From Hymenobacter latericoloratus (GTDB lineage Bacteria; Bacteroidota; Bacteroidia; Cytophagales; Hymenobacteraceae), in contig NZ_JACHNV010000002.1 in NCBI RefSeq assembly GCF_014199535.1, positions 124,001-188,000 of the forward strand: 64,000 nt of DNA, read 5' to 3'. Both the position numbers and the translations under genes were made by a program. Below the pieces are notes generated by a model. The model searched no databases, was not told where the DNA came from, and saw nothing but the letters and a program-made list of their open reading frames with translations. Below, one piece after another: positions 10,289-18,553 of this stretch (the first letter of the stretch is position 1; the number at the start of each line of letters is the position of its first letter).

Positions 10289-10795
10289 ATGCCTGCTGCT
10301 CTCACGCCGGATTTCCTGCACCTGCTCCAACGCTACCAGCCCCTGCTGCGGCGGGTGGTGCGCATGTACTGCACCGATGCCGACGACCAGCAGGACCTGT
10401 ACCAGGACATTGTGCTGCAGTTGTGGCGGGCGTGGCCGACGTACCAGGCCCGGGCCTCGGCCAAGCTCAGCACCTGGCTGTACCGGGTGGCCCTGAACGT
10501 GGCAATTTCCGATTTGCGGTTGCGGACCCGCAAGCCACCCCCAGAGCGCTTCGGCGCCGCCCTACCCGAGGTAGCCATGGCTCCGGAGGCCGGGCCCGAT
10601 GCCGACGACCTGGGCCAGTTGTACCAGGCCATTGAGCGGCTCTCGGATGTGGAAAAGGCCTTTGTGCTGCTGTACCTGGAAGAGCGCACCTACGAGGAAA
10701 TGGCCGACATCCTGGGCATCACCCAGAATAATGTGCGCGTGAAAATGCACCGCGTGCAAGACAAGCTTCGCCACCTGCTAACCCAACCCGCCTGA
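10289..10795 (+). CDS. ECF-type RNA polymerase sigma factor
   Basis: This 168-residue protein has two sigma-70 domains. Region 2 spans about residues 15-85 (DQQDLYQDIVLQLWRAWPTY, then TWLYRVALNVA). Region 4 spans about 110-165 (IERLSDVEKAFVLLYLEERTYEEMA, then the helix-turn-helix around ITQNNVRVKMHR). There is no sigma-3 domain, which defines the ECF group. It directs RNA polymerase to a stress or envelope regulon that cannot be named from sequence. Its stop overlaps the next gene's start (TGATG), so the two are translationally coupled; the partner is a membrane protein, as expected for a sigma regulator. Confidence 0.92.
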   Translation: MPAALTPDFLHLLQRYQPLLRRVVRMYCTDADDQQDLYQDIVLQLWRAWPTYQARASAKLSTWLYRVALNVAISDLRLRTRKPPPERFGAALPEVAMAPEAGPDADDLGQLYQAIERLSDVEKAFVLLYLEERTYEEMADILGITQNNVRVKMHRVQDKLRHLLTQPA

Positions 10796-11430
10796 TGGAA
10801 CTCGATGATTTTCGCCGCCGCTGGCAGCAGCAGCCAGTTGAACTAGCCCAAACTGCTTTAACCGAACAAAAACTACGCGCTATGCTTACCTCTTCTTCTT
10901 CCGCAAATCCGCTGCTTCGATTGAAAAAAAATGCCTCCCGGGAGCTGAGCTGGGTAGTAATGGCCTTTGGGCTAAACGGCTTCAACGCCTTCTTTTTTGC
11001 CCGTAATTCTGCTAGTCTGCAGTGGTTTGTGGTGATGTTGATGGTAATGCTGGCAGTAGTAGGGGGGATAGTGTATCAGCGGCTGCAGGTGCTGCGGGAA
11101 ATGGAACAGCAGCATGATGACTTGTACCAGTCCCTAAAAAGCCGGATTTCCCGGTTTCGGCACCTGATGCGCTTGCACGACTACGTGGGGGTAGTGACCC
11201 TGATACTGGTAGCGCTTACAGTGCTGGTAGTTCGGCAGACCGACTTGCTGGAATACCTGCAGCCTTCTGGCTCCGACTGGGGCCTGCACCTGGCTGTGGC
11301 GGTTGCGGTCGTAGTGGTGGTGCTGGGCATTATCTACGCCGCCTACGTAGTAGGGAAAGTTGAGCACCAGCGCCGCTACGGGCAGCACCTCGACCGGCTG
11401 GAAGAGGCCCTGCGGGAGTTAGAGGCCTAA
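10795..11430 (+). CDS. Membrane protein coupled to the ECF sigma factor, possible regulator
   Basis: This 211-residue protein starts inside the sigma gene's stop codon. An N-terminal cytosolic part of about 55 residues (MELDDFRRRWQQQPVE) is followed by four hydrophobic segments at about 57-72, 79-98, 126-148 and 161-186. A charged stretch between the second and third segments and the C-terminal tail (HLDRLEEALRELEA) look helical or coiled-coil. The position and the DDFRRRWQ opening fit membrane partners of sigma factors in Bacteroidota, but no zinc-binding HxxxCxxC anti-sigma motif is present. An anti-sigma role is inferred from context only. Confidence 0.7.
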   Translation: MELDDFRRRWQQQPVELAQTALTEQKLRAMLTSSSSANPLLRLKKNASRELSWVVMAFGLNGFNAFFFARNSASLQWFVVMLMVMLAVVGGIVYQRLQVLREMEQQHDDLYQSLKSRISRFRHLMRLHDYVGVVTLILVALTVLVVRQTDLLEYLQPSGSDWGLHLAVAVAVVVVVLGIIYAAYVVGKVEHQRRYGQHLDRLEEALRELEA

Positions 11431-11510
11431 AGCGGCCCGTTCGTTGAAATAGATTCTAGATTACATAGCCAAAATTCTACATTCGCTGTAGATCAAACCT
11501 CTACCCTCTG

Positions 11511-12464
11511 ATGGCCGCGCAACCTATTCTTCAAGCCATTGACGTGCATAAGGCCTACGCCGCGCACGTTGCTCTCAATGGCGTTAGTCTTGATATTCCG
11601 GAAGGCAGCATCTTCGGGCTGCTGGGTCCCAACGGCGCCGGCAAAACCTCGCTTATCCGCATCATCACCCAGATTACGGGCGCCGACTCCGGCGAAATCC
11701 GGTTTCGGGGTGAGCGGCTGAACCCCAGCCACATTGCCCAGATTGGGTATTTGCCCGAGGAGCGTGGGCTGTACAAAAAAATGAAGGTAGGCGAGCAGCT
11801 GCTGTACTTGGCGCGCCTGCGCGGGATGAGCCGCGCCGATGCCACGGACCGCATCAAAAGCTGGCTTACCCGCTTCGACATCAAGCCCTGGGCCGAAAAG
11901 AACGTGGAGGACCTCAGCAAAGGTATGCAGCAGAAGGTGCAGTTTATTGCGACCGTGCTCCACGAGCCCAGCCTGATTATTCTGGATGAGCCGTTCTCGG
12001 GCTTCGACCCCATCAACGCCAACCTGATCAAGGACGAAATTCTGGCCCTGCGCGACCGGGGCGCGACCATCATTTTCTCCACGCACCGCATGGAATCGGT
12101 GGAGGAAATGTGCGACAGTATTGCCCTGATCAACCGCAGCCGTAAGGTGCTTGATGGACCCGTGCGCACCATCAAAGACCAGTTCAAAACCCAGACCTAC
12201 GAGGTAGAAGGCAAGGGCCGCCTGATGGTGATGCACCCCGATTTTGAGGTGCTGGAGCATAAGGAGCGCGAAAACGGCCATTTCTACGACGTGATAAAGC
12301 TGCACGCCGGCACTACCCCCAACGACTTGCTGCGCTACCTTATCGGCAATGTGGAGGTGCACGCCTTCCAGGAGCTGATTCCGAGCATCAATGACATCTT
12401 CATCCGGCGCGTGCGCGAAACCATGCCCGAAAGCCTGCTTGAGGCCGAGCCGGTTACGGCCTAA
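11511..12464 (+). CDS. ABC transporter ATP-binding protein (NatA/ABC-2 exporter type)
   Basis: This 317-residue ATPase has Walker A GPNGAGKTS (residues 39-47), signature LSKGMQQK (where LSGGQ is usual), Walker B LIILDEPFSG and the switch His in FSTHRM. A C-terminal domain of about 85 residues (DUF4162-like) follows the ATPase core, as in ABC-2 drug or sodium exporters. Together with the permease 60 bases downstream it should form an exporter; the substrate is unknown. A TACCTTTC box at 12484-12491 in the gap could give the permease its own promoter. Confidence 0.92.
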   Translation: MAAQPILQAIDVHKAYAAHVALNGVSLDIPEGSIFGLLGPNGAGKTSLIRIITQITGADSGEIRFRGERLNPSHIAQIGYLPEERGLYKKMKVGEQLLYLARLRGMSRADATDRIKSWLTRFDIKPWAEKNVEDLSKGMQQKVQFIATVLHEPSLIILDEPFSGFDPINANLIKDEILALRDRGATIIFSTHRMESVEEMCDSIALINRSRKVLDGPVRTIKDQFKTQTYEVEGKGRLMVMHPDFEVLEHKERENGHFYDVIKLHAGTTPNDLLRYLIGNVEVHAFQELIPSINDIFIRRVRETMPESLLEAEPVTA

Positions 12465-12524
12465 GTGGCCCAGGCCAGTACCCTACCTTTCTTCTGTTGA
12501 ACATACGACTACAGCTTCCCTCTC

Positions 12525-13895
12525 ATGGATAAAATCTGGCTTATCATTCAGCGCGAATATCTTACGCGGGTTCGTAAGAAAAGCTTCCTCATCATGTCGT
12601 TGCTGGGGCCCCTGCTGCTGGCCGGCTCCATGGTGGGCATTGCCCTGCTCTCGGGCTCTTCGGAGGCCGACGTGGTGGCCGTGCGCGACGAAAGCTCCCA
12701 GCAGATTCTGCAGCGCCTGACCAGCACCGACGACATCCGGTTTGTGGCCGCCACCGGCCGCAACCTGAAGGAGGCCACCGAGGCCTTCAAGAAAGCCAAG
12801 CCCAAGCAGGATGCCCTGCTGTATTTTCCGGCCAGCTTCACCCTCGACGACAGCAAGGGCATTCAGTTGCTGGCCAACGGCAACGTAAATCTGAAGCGCC
12901 AGAGCAAAATCAAGAAGGCCGTGGATAAGGCCGTGGGCGAGCTGAAGCTCAGCCGCTCCGGCCTCAACCAAGCCACCATCGACAACCTGAAGGCCAACAT
13001 TGAGCTTGACGCCGTGGACCTGACCCAGGTGGGCGGCCGCAAAAACAACGTGGGCGCTACCACGGGCGCGGCCTACGTGCTTTCTATTCTGGTGTACATG
13101 TTCATCTTCATTTACGGCGTGCAGGTGATGCGCGGGGTGGGAGAGGAGAAATCGAGCCGGATTATGGAGGTCATGATTTCCTCCGTCAAGCCGTTTCAGT
13201 TGATGATGGGCAAGATTCTGGGCATTGCCGCCGTGGTGCTCACGCAGTTTGCCCTCTGGATGGCTTTATCCTGGGGCCTGACCACGCTGGCCGCACCCCT
13301 GCTAATGAAGTCGGAGGCGAAGTCGCCGCCCGCGGCAGCTGTGTCGGGTGTGCAGCAGGCCGCGGAGTACAGCAAGGCGCCCGCCGCCGATGCCCCCGCC
13401 GGTAACGCCGCCGTGGCGCCTACCCCCGCCGCCGCCAGCAACCCCTGGGCTTTCCTCAATGGCCTGCCCGTAGGGACCATCATCGGGGGCTTCCTGTTCT
13501 TTTTCCTGGGGGGCTACCTGCTCTACTCGGCCCTGTTCGCCTCCATCGGGGCGGCCGTGGACGACCAGACCGACAGCCAGCAGTTCATGTTTCCGATTAC
13601 CATTCCCTTGATCCTGAGCTATATCATGAGCATCAACGTTATCATCAACGGCGACCCGAACGGGCCGCTGGCCTTCTGGCTCTCCATGATTCCGCTCACC
13701 TCGCCCATTGCCATGGTCATGCGCCTGCCCTTTGGCGTACCGATGTGGCAGCTGCTGCTTTCCGGTTCGTTACTCGTGCTGGGGTTCATTGGCACTACCT
13801 GGGTAGCGGCCCGCATCTACCGCGTGGGCATTCTGATGTACGGCAAGAAAGTAACCTACGGGGAGCTCTCGAAGTGGATGTTTTATAAAGGCTAG
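12525..13895 (+). CDS. ABC-2 type permease (NatB-like)
   Basis: This 456-residue membrane subunit has one N-terminal transmembrane segment (SFLIMSLLGPLLLAGSMVGIALL), a large extracytoplasmic domain (about residues 50-180), then five further segments, including AAYVLSILVYMFIFIYGVQ and GVGEEKSSRIMEVMISSVKP, the family's conserved coupling region. Between two of the later helices lies an Ala/Pro-rich insert (AADAPAGNAAVAPTPAAAS, about residues 265-308) that looks like a low-complexity loop. It pairs with the ATPase upstream to make an exporter of unknown substrate. Confidence 0.9.
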   Translation: MDKIWLIIQREYLTRVRKKSFLIMSLLGPLLLAGSMVGIALLSGSSEADVVAVRDESSQQILQRLTSTDDIRFVAATGRNLKEATEAFKKAKPKQDALLYFPASFTLDDSKGIQLLANGNVNLKRQSKIKKAVDKAVGELKLSRSGLNQATIDNLKANIELDAVDLTQVGGRKNNVGATTGAAYVLSILVYMFIFIYGVQVMRGVGEEKSSRIMEVMISSVKPFQLMMGKILGIAAVVLTQFALWMALSWGLTTLAAPLLMKSEAKSPPAAAVSGVQQAAEYSKAPAADAPAGNAAVAPTPAAASNPWAFLNGLPVGTIIGGFLFFFLGGYLLYSALFASIGAAVDDQTDSQQFMFPITIPLILSYIMSINVIINGDPNGPLAFWLSMIPLTSPIAMVMRLPFGVPMWQLLLSGSLLVLGFIGTTWVAARIYRVGILMYGKKVTYGELSKWMFYKG

Positions 13896-13931
13896 GCAAG
13901 TAGCTGGCTGAACCAGAGTTGAACAGAGGAG

Positions 13932-13968
13932 GCCCCGGTAGCTGTTGCAGAGCAGCTGCCGGGGCTTT
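13932..13968 (+). terminator. Terminator after the ABC-2 permease
   Basis: GCCCCGG...AGCTG pairs with CAGCT..CCGGGGC, then CTTTCT follows. It lies between the permease stop and the next gene's presumed promoter (TACCTTGC, 13973-13980). Confidence 0.7.
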
Positions 13969-14012
13969 CTGCTACCTTGCACCCCAGCTTCTGCCGGCCG
14001 CCTTGCTTTCTT

Positions 14013-14894
14013 ATGATCCGAAAATTCCTGCTCCTGCCCCTGCTTGTGCTGCTAACCTCCCTGGTCCTGCGGGCCGACGACAAGCCGGCCTACCGGCTGT
14101 TCACGGCCGCTGGCAAACCCACGGGCTACGACAAGATGCTCCGGGAGCTGGCCGCCGCCGACGTGGTGTTCTTCGGGGAGCAGCACAACGACCCCCTGGC
14201 CCACTGGCTGACGCTGCAGCTGACCAAGGATTTACTGCGCCTGAAACAGGGCCAGCTGGTGCTGGGCCTGGAAATGTTTGAGCGCGACGTGCAGCCCCTG
14301 GTGGACCAATACACCACCGGCGAGCTGTCGGACAAGGAGTTTGAGGAGCAAAGCCGCCCCTGGCCCAACTACACCACCGACTACAAGCCCCTGCTGCAGC
14401 TGGCCCGGCAGCAGAAGTTTCGGGTGGTGGGTACCAACGTGCCGCGCCGCTACGCCTCCCAGGTAGCCAAAGGCAGCCTCACGGCGCTCAACGAGCTGCC
14501 GGCTTCGGAAAAAGCCTGGATGGCGCCCCTGCCGCTGACGGTGGACTACGAGCTGCCCGGCTATAAAAACATGGCGAAGATGTTCGGGGGCGACGCCGCG
14601 CACGCCGCCGGGGTGCAGAACATCATTCAGGCCCAGGCCCTCAAGGATGCCACCATGGCCCATTTCCTCCACCAGGCCCGCCCCGAAGGCCACCTGCTGC
14701 TCCACCTCAACGGCGCCTACCACTCCGACAACCACGACGGTATTTTGGCCTACCTGCGCCAGCACAACCCCAAGCTGAAGGTGCTGAGCATCAGCACGGT
14801 TTCCCAGGAACAGCTTGGCAAGCTGGAGAAAGAGAATCAGCAGAAGGCCGATTTTGTGCTGGTAGTACCCCAGGACATGACCAAAACGTACTAA
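14013..14894 (+). CDS. ChaN-like (DUF399) exported protein
   Basis: The 293-residue product has a signal peptide (MIRKFLLLPLLVLLTSLVLRAD). It carries the ChaN/DUF399 signatures: FFGEQHNDPLAHW (about residues 52-64), VLGLEMFERDVQPL and, near the C-terminus, HLNGAYHSDNH. Family members bind haem and are linked to iron metabolism, usually at the envelope. The open frame extends to 13977, but that codon lies within a promoter-like TACCTTGC box, and the signal peptide begins at 14013, so I chose 14013. It starts 24 bases before, and may be transcribed with, the hypothetical gene downstream. Confidence 0.85.
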   Translation: MIRKFLLLPLLVLLTSLVLRADDKPAYRLFTAAGKPTGYDKMLRELAAADVVFFGEQHNDPLAHWLTLQLTKDLLRLKQGQLVLGLEMFERDVQPLVDQYTTGELSDKEFEEQSRPWPNYTTDYKPLLQLARQQKFRVVGTNVPRRYASQVAKGSLTALNELPASEKAWMAPLPLTVDYELPGYKNMAKMFGGDAAHAAGVQNIIQAQALKDATMAHFLHQARPEGHLLLHLNGAYHSDNHDGILAYLRQHNPKLKVLSISTVSQEQLGKLEKENQQKADFVLVVPQDMTKTY

Positions 14895-14917
14895 GCCTAC
14901 CCCTGACCCTCTCCGCT

Positions 14918-15553
14918 ATGCTTTCCACTCAGAATTACGCCGCCCTGCCCGATATGGCGGGCCTGCGCCGCCTCTGTCAGTCATTGGCCGTGCTTGATGC
15001 CATCAACTCCCAGGACCTGGAGTACCGCTACTATACCTTTGACCCCAACTGGGACCAGGGCGAGGCGCTGTTTGAAATGAACGACGGGGAAGGCGACCAG
15101 ATGCTGGTGCTGTTCCGCGAGGAGGGCTGCTGCATCAACGGCTACCTTGAGGGCTACGACCAACCCGACAAAGCCCAGCTGACGCGCGGCCTGCCGGAGG
15201 TGTTTGATGAGTTTATGTTCGGCGAGCCGGTCAGCTCCATTGGTACCACGTTCTGCCTTTGGTTCACGCCGGCCCACGGCTGGCAAACCGGCCTTTTGTC
15301 CGGTGAGGACGATGGCTCCGACGAGCTGCTTTACATCCTCGACGGCAACCCGGCAACCTACGCCGAGTGGGCCAACGAGTACTACATCGACGAAACCGAC
15401 CGGGACCCGATAGATGCTGAGGCCGTGGCCCGCATCTACCAGCATGAGCCCCTGACCCGGGAGTTGGTGAAAGAGCTGATTGACCCGCTGGAAGACTGGC
15501 CCCAGCTGCAAACGGATCTGCAGGCCATCGGCTACCCCTACCAGTTGGCTTAA
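14918..15553 (+). CDS. Conserved cytosolic protein of unknown function
   Basis: This 211-residue acidic protein has no signal peptide or membrane segment. Recognisable blocks are FDPNWDQGEALFEMNDGEGDQ, LPEVFDEFMFGEPVSSIGTTF and a late LDGNPATYAEWANEYY followed by LTRELVKELIDPL. This looks like a widely distributed uncharacterised family, but I cannot give it a function. It follows the ChaN-like gene by 23 bases. Its stop codon overlaps the convergent glpD stop by four bases, so there is no room for a terminator between them. Confidence 0.75.
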   Translation: MLSTQNYAALPDMAGLRRLCQSLAVLDAINSQDLEYRYYTFDPNWDQGEALFEMNDGEGDQMLVLFREEGCCINGYLEGYDQPDKAQLTRGLPEVFDEFMFGEPVSSIGTTFCLWFTPAHGWQTGLLSGEDDGSDELLYILDGNPATYAEWANEYYIDETDRDPIDAEAVARIYQHEPLTRELVKELIDPLEDWPQLQTDLQAIGYPYQLA

Positions 15554-17151
15554 CCAGTGGGCTGCTCGGGCAGATAGTGCCGGGCCAGGGCTGTAAAGGC
15601 TTCCACCTGCTGCTGCTGCCACTGTTCGGTTCGGCTGAGCTCCTGGGCCAGCAGGGTGGCTACCTGCGGAGCCATGCGGATAGCGGCGGCAGCATCCAGA
15701 AAAAGTACCCGCACCCGGCGGGCCAGCACGTCTTCCACGGTGCGCGCCATTTCGTAGCGGGCGGCCCACACCACTTCTGCCCGCAGGAATTCCAGCGTCT
15801 CATCCAGGGGCCTGCCAAGCTCCGGGCGTTGCGCAATGAGCTCCTGCAAGGCGGGTAGGTCGGAGCCGTACACCGCGAGGTGGCCGCGGCACTCGGGGGT
15901 AGGGGTGGCACCGTGAATAGGCAAGTGGGCGGTTTGACTTGGGGCCGGCGGAAGCCGACCCAGGGCAATTATCCGGTCCACGGCATCCTGCCCCATGCGC
16001 CGGTAAGTGGTCCATTTGCCGCCCGTGATGGTAACTAAACCCGCCCGGGAAACCAGCATTTTATGGCTGCGCGAAATTTCCTTGGTGGAGGCGGAGCCGC
16101 GCTGGGGCGCGGCCAGCGGCCGTAACCCCGCGAAGATGCTGAGCACGTCGGAGCGCTTGGGCGCTCGGGTGAGGTAGCGGCTGGCCGTGCGCAGAATAAA
16201 GTCGATTTCCTCGTCCAGGGCCTGGGGTTCCGGGCTGGCTTTAAGCAACGGCGTATCGGTGGTTCCTACTACCACGCGGCCGCGCCAGGGCACGGCAAAC
16301 AGCACCCGCCCGTCCTCGGTGTTCGGAATCAGGAGGGCGCTGGGGCCGGGCAGAAAAGAGGCCTCAAGCACGAGGTGGACGCCCTGGCTGGGTTGCACCA
16401 GCTTGGGCGCGCCGGGCTCATCCAGCTGCAGAATATCATCCACGAATACGCCGGTGGCATTTACGACGGCCCGGGCCCGCACTTGATAGGTAGCGCCGGT
16501 TTCCAGGTCGGTGGCGGCTACCCCCGTTATCTTCCCGCGGTCATCTTTCAACAGCCCATGCACCTGCACGTAGTTAAGGACGGTGCCGCCGTGCTCAAGA
16601 ACCGTTTGGGCCAGATTAACGGCCAGGCGTGCGTCATCAAACTGCCCATCGTGGTAGAGCACGCCGCCGCGCAGGCCTTCCGGCCTGATGGTAGGTAGGC
16701 GCCGCTGGGTTTCGGCCTTGCTCAGAAGCCGGGAAGCTCCCAGGCTCAGCTTACCCGCCAGCAGGTCGTACAGCTTCAGCCCGATGGTATAAAATGGGCC
16801 GCCCCACCAGGTGTAGTTCGGAATAACAAAATCGAGGTTTTTGACGAGGTGCGGCGCATTTTGCAGCAGCAGGCCCCGTTCATACAACGCTTCCCGCACC
16901 AGCGCCACGTCGCCCTGGGCCAGGTAGCGCACGCCGCCGTGCACCAGCTTAGTGCTGCGACTGCTGGTGCCTTTGGCGTAATCGGCCTGCTCCAGCAGCA
17001 GGGCTTTGAAGCCCCGGCTAACCGCATCCAGGGCCACGCCCAAACCCGTGGCGCCGCCCCCAATCACCACCACATCCCACAGCGGCTGGGTGTGTAGCTG
17101 CTGCAAAAGCATTTCGCGCTGAAAGAGGGAGGCAGAAGGGTTTGGTGGCAT
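15550..17151 (-). CDS. glpD: FAD-dependent glycerol-3-phosphate dehydrogenase
   Basis: This 533-residue flavoenzyme oxidises glycerol-3-phosphate to dihydroxyacetone phosphate and passes electrons to the quinone pool. The N-terminal FAD fold is VVIGGGATGLGVALDA (about residues 28-43), followed by SSRSTKLVHGGVRYL, a GlpD hallmark. GVFVDDIL, TDTPLLKASPEP and GGKWTTYRRMGQDAVD also match. The C-terminal domain (about 390-525) is present, so it is full length. A second start at Met14 (17112) is possible. No glpF or glpK is nearby. The gene converges with the hypothetical gene at 15553. Confidence 0.93.
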   Translation of the reverse strand: MPPNPSASLFQREMLLQQLHTQPLWDVVVIGGGATGLGVALDAVSRGFKALLLEQADYAKGTSSRSTKLVHGGVRYLAQGDVALVREALYERGLLLQNAPHLVKNLDFVIPNYTWWGGPFYTIGLKLYDLLAGKLSLGASRLLSKAETQRRLPTIRPEGLRGGVLYHDGQFDDARLAVNLAQTVLEHGGTVLNYVQVHGLLKDDRGKITGVAATDLETGATYQVRARAVVNATGVFVDDILQLDEPGAPKLVQPSQGVHLVLEASFLPGPSALLIPNTEDGRVLFAVPWRGRVVVGTTDTPLLKASPEPQALDEEIDFILRTASRYLTRAPKRSDVLSIFAGLRPLAAPQRGSASTKEISRSHKMLVSRAGLVTITGGKWTTYRRMGQDAVDRIIALGRLPPAPSQTAHLPIHGATPTPECRGHLAVYGSDLPALQELIAQRPELGRPLDETLEFLRAEVVWAARYEMARTVEDVLARRVRVLFLDAAAAIRMAPQVATLLAQELSRTEQWQQQQVEAFTALARHYLPEQPTG

Positions 17152-17282
17152 AGCAGGGGTAGCGCACCTGGCTCAGTGGCCCAGGCTGCTCCGTGTCCTC
17201 AACGGATTGCCGGCGGAAATGGATAATCTGGGCCAGGCCCAGCCGCTGGTCAGCTGGGCCGGCAACCCTACTTACCTGGCTT

Positions 17283-17405
17283 ATGCTGTTTCGCGAAGCG
17301 CAGCTCACGGATATTTCGCAGCTCTCGCGGGTGCGCCTGTCGGTATAGGAAAACCGCTTATCCGACCCCGGTTGCCTTCCACCTCAGGACTACACCGAGT
17401 ACCTC
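17283..17405 (+). pseudogene. Remnant of a GNAT-family N-acetyltransferase N-terminus with an in-frame stop
   Basis: From the ATG at 17283 the frame reads MLFREAQLTDISQLSRVRLSV, then TAG (17346-17348), then ENRLSDPG and QDYTEYLSQRG. The pieces on both sides of the stop fit the opening of GNAT acetyltransferases of the type MxxREAxxxDIxxIxRVRxSVxENxLSDP. No acetyl-CoA-binding motif (R/Q-x-x-G-x-G/A) follows, so most of the gene is gone. It is the only coding-like material in the 436-base gap between glpD and the esterase. Confidence 0.65.
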
Positions 17406-17553
17406 TCGCAACGCGGCAGCTCACCGAAGCCAACCAGCTCCAGCGGAAACTGGTGTTTCCGGAGCAAGGGCGGCGGCTGGACTTCTGATTTGCCGGCCTG
17501 TCAGGGCGAAGTCCAAGGGCTTTCGTAGCCAGCTTAAAGCAGGAGGGGGCTTG

Positions 17554-17561
17554 TACCTTTA
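17554..17561 (+). promoter_or_regulatory. Candidate -7 element for the esterase gene
   Basis: TACCTTTA differs from TAnnTTTG by the last base and lies 26 bases before the esterase start. Confidence 0.45.
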
Positions 17562-17587
17562 GGCCGTTTCTATGCTAGCTTAGACGT

Positions 17588-18451
17588 ATGCTTCTCTCCA
17601 ACCTTTGCACGTCAGCCCTGGCCTGTTGCGGGCTTCTGCTGCTGCTCCTGGGGCCGCCGGCGGCTCACGGGCAAAGCCAGCCGTCGAAGCGCGAACCATT
17701 CGTGCTGGGCCACATCGACAGGATCAAATCGGGGCAGCTAAATGAGGAGCGGGTGCTGAACATCTACCTGCCCGAAGGCTACGAAAATGACTCCAAGGCT
17801 ACCTACCCCGTGATGTACCTGTTGGATGGGTCCGCCGATGAGGATTTTATTCATATCGTTGGGCTGGCGCAGTTTCTGACTTTTCCTTGGATTGATGCGC
17901 TGCCCAAGTCCATCATCGTGGGTATTGCTACCGTTGACCGGCGGCGGGACTTCACCTTTCCCACCCGCAATGAAAAGGACCGAAAAGATTTTCCTACCGC
18001 TGGCAAGTCGGCAGCTTTTATGCGCTTTCTGGAAAAGGACCTGCAGCCTTACGTGGAGAAAACTTACCGTACCAATGGGCAAAAAACGTTGATAGGGCAG
18101 TCGTTAGGTGGGTTGTTTGCCATGGAAGTGCTGCTGAAAAAGCCCGCGCTGTTTACTACCTACATCATTGCCAGCCCCAGCCTGTGGTGGGATGATGAAT
18201 CGTTGGTAGCGCAAGCGCCCGGCTTGCTCAAGCCGGCTGCAGCGGCGGCGCCCGTCAGCGTGTTTGTGGCGCTTGGCAACGAAGGCCCGGAGATGCAGAA
18301 AGCCACCGAAGCTATGGTGGCGGCTCTGCGGGCCGCGTCGGCTAAGGGTAGCCGTATTGAATATGTACCGTTTCCGGAGGAAACCCACGCCACCATTCTG
18401 CACCGGGCGGTGTACCAAGCCTTCGAAACGCTTTATAAGAAGCCTAAATAG
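17588..18451 (+). CDS. Secreted alpha/beta-hydrolase, esterase D / IroE-like
   Basis: This 287-residue protein has a signal peptide ending near PPAAHGQS. The hydrolase nucleophile elbow is GQSLGG (Ser172), with VMYLLDGSADED before it and a late ETHATILH supplying the probable catalytic His. The family (putative esterase, PF00756) includes siderophore esterases, feruloyl esterases and S-formylglutathione hydrolases. The signal peptide and the GH97 gene about 100 bases downstream suggest a periplasmic ester-cleaving role in carbohydrate or siderophore use. The substrate cannot be read from the sequence. Confidence 0.85.
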   Translation: MLLSNLCTSALACCGLLLLLLGPPAAHGQSQPSKREPFVLGHIDRIKSGQLNEERVLNIYLPEGYENDSKATYPVMYLLDGSADEDFIHIVGLAQFLTFPWIDALPKSIIVGIATVDRRRDFTFPTRNEKDRKDFPTAGKSAAFMRFLEKDLQPYVEKTYRTNGQKTLIGQSLGGLFAMEVLLKKPALFTTYIIASPSLWWDDESLVAQAPGLLKPAAAAAPVSVFVALGNEGPEMQKATEAMVAALRAASAKGSRIEYVPFPEETHATILHRAVYQAFETLYKKPK

Positions 18452-18553
18452 GTGTAGGGCCGGGTGGGTAACACAAGACCAGTAGCGGCCAATACTGGCC
18501 TAGCAGACTTGGGCGGCGGCGGCGTACCTTTCCTGTTCATTCCTGCTTCGTTC

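Noticed and set aside
17207..17488. A 93-codon ORF in the glpD-esterase gap
   Set aside because: No motif or upstream signal supports it. The frame of the GNAT remnant explains the protein-like sequence here better.
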